Under the pieces are notes generated by a model. It did no database searches and had not been told where the DNA came from. It saw nothing but the letters and a program-made list of their open reading frames with translations. Shown one piece after another: positions 15,741 to 19,570 of a DNA stretch of 19,570 bases (position 1 is the first letter of the stretch; every line of letters starts with the position of its first letter). Origin of the DNA: DATFXF01 sp035258565 (GTDB taxonomy: Bacteria > Acidobacteriota > Terriglobia > Acidiferrales > UBA7541); contig DATFXF010000388.1 in the NCBI GenBank assembly GCA_035258565.1, positions 1 to 19,570 of the forward strand, written 5' to 3'. The position numbers and the translations under genes are program-made.

Positions 15741-17081
15741 ATGAACCCCGTGAAACCAGTGCCGCAGGACATTCGGGAAGAGGCCACGCGCACCAGCCGG
15801 GATACGCTCACCGTCATCGACAACCGCACCGGAAAGCAGTACGAGCTGCCCATCACGCACGACACGATTCGTGCGCTGGATCTCCGGCAGATCAAGGTCG
15901 AGGACCGAGATTTCGGGATGATGAGCTACGACCCGGCCTTCATCAACACGGCGCTGTGCAAGAGCCGCATCACTTTCATCGATGGCGATAAAGGCATCCT
16001 GCGCTACCGCGGCTATCCGATCGAAGAGCTAGCGGAGCGGAGCAGCTATCTCGAGTCCGCCTATCTGATCCTGCACGGCGAGTTGCCCACGCGCCCGCAA
16101 CTCGAGGACTGGACCTATCACGTCACCCACCACACTTTTATCCACGAAAGCATCAAGAAGTTTCTCGACGGCTTTCACTATGACGCGCATCCCATGGGGA
16201 TGTTGATCTCCACCATCGCTGCCCTCTCTACCTTCTACCCTGACGCGAAAGATATCTTCAATGCCGAGTCACGCCGCAAGCAAACCTGGCGGCTGATCGG
16301 GAAGATGCCTACGCTGGCGGCCTTCGCCTACCGCCATAGCCTGGGCATGCCCTATGCCTATCCCGACAACGATCTGAGCTACACGGGAAACTTCCTGAAC
16401 ATGCTGTTCAAAACCACCGAGCTAAAGTATCGGCCGAACCCGGTGCTCGAGCGCGCGCTCGATGTGCTGTTCATCCTGCATGCCGACCACGAGCAGAACT
16501 GCTCGGCCAATGCCATGCGCAACGTCGGCAGTTCGCACGTGGACCCCTACTCGGCCACCGCCGCGGCCACCGCCGCGCTCTATGGGCCGCTGCACGGCGG
16601 CGCCAACGAAGAGGTCTTGCGCATGCTGCTGGAGATCGGCGCGGTCTCGCGCGTGCCCGACTACATCCACCGCGTCAAAGCCGGCGAGCGCAAGCTGATG
16701 GGCTTTGGCCACCGCATCTATAAGAACTACGATCCCCGCGCGCGCATCATCAAGCGCGTGGCCGACCAGGTCTTCGAGATCATGGGCCGCAACCCGCTGC
16801 TGGACATCGCGCTCGAGTGCGAGCGCATTGCGCTCCAGGACGACTACTTTGTCAGCCGACGCCTCTACCCCAACGTGGACTTCTACACCGGGCTGATCTA
16901 CCAATCCATGGGCTTCCCGGTGACGATGTTCCCGGTGCTCTTCGCCATCCCGCGCACCTCCGGCTGGATTGCCCAGTGGGAAGAGATGCTGCTGGACCCG
17001 GAACAGAAGATCGCCCGGCCACGCCAGATCTATTTGGGCCACGGGCAGCGCTCCTACGTCCCCATCGAGAACCGCAGCTAG
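15741..17081 (+). CDS. gltA: Citrate synthase
   Basis: A 446-residue citrate synthase condensing acetyl-CoA and oxaloacetate to citrate at the TCA cycle entry. The catalytic triad is intact: His285 in GPLHGGANEE, His324 in MGFGHRIYKNYDPRA and Asp380 in LYPNVDFYTG. The conserved HADHEQN (247-253) and GILRYRGYPIEELA (85-98) are also present. Length and N-terminal extension fit the hexameric bacterial type. GGAGG (15728-15732) lies 8 nt before the ATG. The 219-nt space from the divergent pirin gene must hold its promoter, but no clear -35/-10 pair was found. Probably monocistronic, with a small hairpin just after the stop. Confidence 0.97.
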   Translation: MNPVKPVPQDIREEATRTSRDTLTVIDNRTGKQYELPITHDTIRALDLRQIKVEDRDFGMMSYDPAFINTALCKSRITFIDGDKGILRYRGYPIEELAERSSYLESAYLILHGELPTRPQLEDWTYHVTHHTFIHESIKKFLDGFHYDAHPMGMLISTIAALSTFYPDAKDIFNAESRRKQTWRLIGKMPTLAAFAYRHSLGMPYAYPDNDLSYTGNFLNMLFKTTELKYRPNPVLERALDVLFILHADHEQNCSANAMRNVGSSHVDPYSATAAATAALYGPLHGGANEEVLRMLLEIGAVSRVPDYIHRVKAGERKLMGFGHRIYKNYDPRARIIKRVADQVFEIMGRNPLLDIALECERIALQDDYFVSRRLYPNVDFYTGLIYQSMGFPVTMFPVLFAIPRTSGWIAQWEEMLLDPEQKIARPRQIYLGHGQRSYVPIENRS

Positions 17082-17107
17082 CCCCGCCCTTTCCGAAGTC
17101 CGCGGGG
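17082..17107 (+). terminator. Weak hairpin after citrate synthase
   Basis: CCCCGC (17082-17087) and GCGGGG (17102-17107) form a perfect 6-bp stem with a 14-nt loop directly after the gltA stop. There is no T-run, so terminator function is tentative. Confidence 0.35.
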
Positions 17108-17228
17108 CGCAGGGAACTCTCCCGGAAAGCAGTTGAAAAGCGAGCCAATCTTTGGCACAAAGGCGCTTCCCGCATTGGGCCCGAGCGCTGCCGATGCCAG
17201 AAGTGCGCGCCGCCGAGGGGGATCACCC

Positions 17229-17561
17229 TTGCAAATCACCACGCGCCAGTCCGTAAACGCGATCGTGCTGGATCTGGTGGGCGACATCGATCTCCACAAT
17301 TCGCCCCAGGTGCGACGCGTCATTCTCGAAGCCCTGCGACAGAAAAACACCCCTCGGGTGGTCGTCAACCTGAAGGCGGTGCGGTATATTGATAGCTCGG
17401 GTGTAGCCTCGCTCGTAGAAGGGCTCAAAGTGTCGCGCGAACTGGGCCTGCGCCTGATCCTCTATGGACTTAGCCCGGCGGCGCGTGAGGTCCTGGAGCT
17501 CTCGCGGCTGATCCGCGTGTTCGAAGTGTACGAGAACGAGGAGCAGGCGCTCGCTTCCTAG
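17229..17561 (+). CDS. STAS-domain protein, anti-sigma-antagonist-like, at head of Mla operon (MlaB-like position)
   Basis: A 110-residue single STAS domain (sulphate transporter and anti-sigma antagonist fold). It shows LVGDIDLHNSP (16-26) and the phosphoacceptor-type motif YIDSSGVASL (53-62), in which Ser57 corresponds to the phosphorylated Ser of SpoIIAA-type proteins. The TTG start at 17229 is chosen because GAGGGGG (17215-17221) lies 7 nt upstream and it gives the usual domain length; an ATG at 17133 would add 32 residues with no homology and no ribosome site. It is followed after 35 nt by mlaE. E. coli MlaB is also a STAS protein bound to MlaF, so this is probably its counterpart, though the DSSG motif also allows control by a serine kinase/phosphatase. 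Confidence 0.84.
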   Translation: MQITTRQSVNAIVLDLVGDIDLHNSPQVRRVILEALRQKNTPRVVVNLKAVRYIDSSGVASLVEGLKVSRELGLRLILYGLSPAAREVLELSRLIRVFEVYENEEQALAS

Positions 17562-17596
17562 GCCGAACCTCCCCGCGCGTGAGGGTCGAGAGGGCC

Positions 17597-18397
17597 ATGG
17601 TGGAGCTCACCGTTCGCATCGGCCGTGCCACCCTGGGTGGGCTGGCCTATTTGGGCGGCCTGGCCCAGCTGGGGACACGGGCCGCTTATTTCACCTTTGT
17701 CGCTCCCTTCCGCGGCCGCGCACTGCGCCTCGAGCGCGCGGTGCACCAAGCCATGGCCGTGGGCGTGGAGGCCCTACCGATCCTCTCGCTGATCTCCTTC
17801 TTCATCGGTTTGATTCTGGCCTTGCAGGGCGCCTACGAGCTGCGCAAGTTTGGCGCGATGCACTACGTGACCAGCGCCGTGGCCGTCTCCATGACGCGCG
17901 AGCTGGGACCGCTGATGACGGCGATCGTCGTGATCGGCCGCTCCGGTTCCGCTTTCGCCGCCGAAATCGGCACGATGAAAGTCACCGAAGAGATCGATGC
18001 GCTCGAGACCATGGCGCTCAACCCCGTTCAATTCCTGGTCACCCCGAAATTCCTGGCCATGTTGACCATGCTGCCCTGCCTCACGACCTGGGCCGACCTG
18101 ATGGGCATTTTGGGCGGATCGGTATTCGGCGTCGCGAACGCCGGATTCAGTTTCGGCGGCTACATCCGTTCCACGCTCGATGCCCTCTACCTGCGCGACA
18201 TCTACACCGGCCTGATCAAGAGCGTGATGTTCGGCGCCACGATCACCGCGGTGGGGTGTCACGAGGGCTTCTCGACCGGCGCCGGCGCGGAGGAGGTCGG
18301 CCGCTCGACGACCTCGGCGGTGGTTAAGTCTATTTTCTTGGTCATTGCGGTGGACCTGGTCTTTACTGCGATCTTCTACTTCCTGGCACCGGAGTAA
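17597..18397 (+). CDS. mlaE: MlaE-type phospholipid ABC transporter permease
   Basis: A 266-residue inner-membrane permease of the MlaE/TRIC-permease family that moves phospholipid between the inner membrane and an MCE-protein channel. It has an N-terminal amphipathic region, about five hydrophobic spans and the family core: ELGPLMTAIVVIGRSGSAFA, then GTMKVTEEIDALETMALNP. The GTG at 17579 has no ribosome site, whereas GAGAGGG (17588-17594) precedes ATG 17597 by 2 nt and GTG 17600 by 5 nt, so the start is at 17597 or 17600. Lies between the STAS gene and mlaF, 9 nt before the latter. Confidence 0.94.
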   Translation: MVELTVRIGRATLGGLAYLGGLAQLGTRAAYFTFVAPFRGRALRLERAVHQAMAVGVEALPILSLISFFIGLILALQGAYELRKFGAMHYVTSAVAVSMTRELGPLMTAIVVIGRSGSAFAAEIGTMKVTEEIDALETMALNPVQFLVTPKFLAMLTMLPCLTTWADLMGILGGSVFGVANAGFSFGGYIRSTLDALYLRDIYTGLIKSVMFGATITAVGCHEGFSTGAGAEEVGRSTTSAVVKSIFLVIAVDLVFTAIFYFLAPE

Positions 18398-18406
18398 AGC
18401 GCGGCG

Positions 18407-19240
18407 ATGAACACCAGTGCGGGCGACAGCAAGACCGATGACAACGTTATCTCCGTGCGCAAACTCCGCGTGAAGTACGGAGACCGCGAGGTGCTGCACG
18501 GCATCAGCTTCGATGTGCACCGGAGTGAGACACTGGTGATTCTCGGAGGCTCGGGCTCGGGCAAGAGCACGCTGCTGCGCACGATGGTGGGCCTCGAGCG
18601 GCCGAGCGGCGGCGAAATCTGGCTGCAGGGCAAAGACCTTTGCCGGATTTCCGAAGCCGAGAGGGATGAAATTCGTCGAAAGATCGGGATGTCGTTTCAG
18701 GGCGGTGCCTTGTTCGGCTCGATGAGCGTCGGCGAAAACGTGGCCCTGCCCTTGCGGGAGCATACTGAGCTCGAAGAGTCCACGATTGAGATCATTCTGC
18801 GCATGAAGCTCGAACAGGTCGGACTGGCCGGGTTTGAGAATTACATGCCGTCGGAGCTCAGCGGGGGAATGAAGAAACGCGCCGCGGTAGCCCGGGCGCT
18901 GGCCATGGACCCCGAAATCCTCTTTTTCGACGAGCCTTCGGCAGGCCTGGACCCGATTATTGCCGCCGGCATCGACAACCTGATCCTGAAGTTGAAAAAG
19001 GCGTTCCGCATGACCATCGTGGTGGTGACGCACGAACTAGCGAGCGCCTTCCTGATCGCCGACCGCATGGTGCTGATTGATAAGGGCAGCATTGTGGCCA
19101 TCGGAACCGGGAAAGAATTGCAGGCGAGCACGCACCCCCGGGTGCGGCAGTTCCTCGACCGTGTGCCGGAGCCGGAGGTGTCCGAGGAGCTCGACTACTT
19201 ACAGATGTTGACCGAGGAGTACAGGCAGCGGGATCACTAG
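18407..19240 (+). CDS. mlaF: MlaF-type phospholipid ABC transporter ATPase
   Basis: A 277-residue ATPase driving the MlaE permease. Walker A GGSGSGKST at residues 47-55, Q-loop SFQGGALFGSMSV (96-108, the GALF form typical of MlaF), signature LSGGMKKR at 151-158, Walker B ILFFDEPSAGLDP at 171-183, H-loop Val-Thr-His209-Glu-Leu. The C-terminal tail (about 245-277: REG FLDRVPEPEVSEELDY-like, acidic) is where MlaF homologues contact partner subunits. It begins 9 nt after mlaE and is followed after 39 nt by the MCE gene. All ATPase residues are intact. Confidence 0.96.
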   Translation: MNTSAGDSKTDDNVISVRKLRVKYGDREVLHGISFDVHRSETLVILGGSGSGKSTLLRTMVGLERPSGGEIWLQGKDLCRISEAERDEIRRKIGMSFQGGALFGSMSVGENVALPLREHTELEESTIEIILRMKLEQVGLAGFENYMPSELSGGMKKRAAVARALAMDPEILFFDEPSAGLDPIIAAGIDNLILKLKKAFRMTIVVVTHELASAFLIADRMVLIDKGSIVAIGTGKELQASTHPRVRQFLDRVPEPEVSEELDYLQMLTEEYRQRDH

Positions 19241-19279
19241 GAATCCCCGGGCGTTCGAAGGGTCGAAGCGAGGTGAACC

Positions 19280-19570
19280 ATGGAACCCAAAAGAGAACAA
19301 GCATTAGTAGGGGTGTTTGTGCTGATTGTGGCGGCGTTGCTGGTGGCCACGGTGTTTGCGTTGTCCGGGGCGTTTGGCCGCCCCACCAACACCTATCGCG
19401 CTTACTTCACCTTCGCCGAGGGCGTGGAGCCCGGCGCGGAGGTGCGCTATGCCGGCGGTCCGCGGGTGGGGCGCGTCGAGCACACCAGGCTCGACCCCCG
19501 AGACCCGTCGCACATCGAGATCACCATCGGCGTGCGGCCAGACATCCCCGTGAAAACCGATAGCGTGGTG
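19280..19570 (+). CDS. mlaD: MlaD-type MCE-domain protein, N-terminal part, runs off right edge
   Basis: The 97 visible residues begin MEPKREQALVGVFVL, an N-in signal anchor with one span (about 9-29). The start of an MCE domain follows: YRAYFTFAEGVEPGAEVRYA (39-58), then GGPRVGRVEH and an ITIGVRPDIPVKTDS segment (81-95). MCE proteins form the periplasmic ring or tube that carries lipids to and from MlaFE. GAGGTG lies 4 nt before the ATG. The frame is open to the window end, so the C-terminal helical part that distinguishes MlaD from longer MCE proteins is not seen. Confidence 0.93.
   Translation, partial: MEPKREQALVGVFVLIVAALLVATVFALSGAFGRPTNTYRAYFTFAEGVEPGAEVRYAGGPRVGRVEHTRLDPRDPSHIEITIGVRPDIPVKTDSVV

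Noticed and set aside
15522..15860. In-frame upstream extension of pirin
   Set aside because: Would run into citrate synthase on the other strand; pirin length and the GGGAGG point to GTG 15521.
17153..17158. TGGCAC resembling a sigma-54 -24 element before the STAS gene
   Set aside because: No GC dinucleotide at the required -12 spacing.
17774..19033. 419-codon open frame on the minus strand opposite mlaE/mlaF
   Set aside because: His/Gln/Arg-rich composition typical of antisense of high-GC genes; the plus strand has full MlaE and MlaF motifs.

Overview
The window looks like a chromosomal segment from a high-GC, diderm (outer-membrane-bearing) bacterium. It encodes a signal-peptide porin and an Mla-type outer-membrane lipid transporter. 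The gene mix (coiled-coil porin, NitT/TauT-like ATPase with a C-terminal extension beside a double-domain permease, two phoU copies) would fit an Acidobacteriota-like genome, but that placement is an inference from gene content. No phage, insertion sequence, tRNA, rRNA or CRISPR array was seen.

Layout. (1) Positions 1-1874, minus strand: an operon of two tandem thymidylate-kinase-fold proteins followed by the start of a Ppx/GppA exopolyphosphatase that runs off the left edge. A structured leader and a TATAAT box lie upstream (1875-1974). (2) 2124-3022, plus: a 45-residue single-span membrane peptide overlapping a first phoU by 4 nt, then a strong hairpin at 3098-3131. (3) 3193-5455: an 11-bp-periodic PHO-box-like array followed by a large coiled-coil porin. 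(4) 5571-10016: a four-unit PHO-box array, then pstS-pstC-pstA-pstB-phoU, tightly packed. (5) 10028-11551, minus: a polytopic membrane protein resembling GT-C glycosyltransferases. (6) 11638-14768, plus: an ABC importer-like pair (ATPase with C-terminal domain, fused permease) with no binding protein in view. (7) 14805-15521, minus: a pirin/quercetinase-like bicupin. (8) 15741-17081, plus: citrate synthase. (9) 17229 to the right edge, plus: a STAS protein, MlaE permease, MlaF ATPase and the start of an MlaD/MCE protein, together an Mla-type phospholipid transport operon.

How it fits together. The first 10 kb forms a phosphate block. PHO-box-like repeats mark the porin and pstS, so phosphate limitation probably raises outer-membrane entry, periplasmic capture and inner-membrane uptake together. 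Two PhoU proteins are available to tie PstSCAB to a sensor kinase, which is not in the window. Ppx and the kinase-like pair would belong to the polyphosphate/nucleotide side of the same physiology. The remaining genes are separate transcription units.

The least ordinary items are the tandem kinase pair (one copy has Arg in place of the Walker-A Lys), its folded leader, the membrane peptide coupled to the non-pst phoU, the porin/pstS shared regulatory and translation-start sequences, and the ABC pair lacking a binding protein. The 315-nt stretch 3023-3337 holds only the hairpin and the PHO-box array. The 249-nt stretch 1875-2123 holds the leader/promoter structures and no other gene that I can support.
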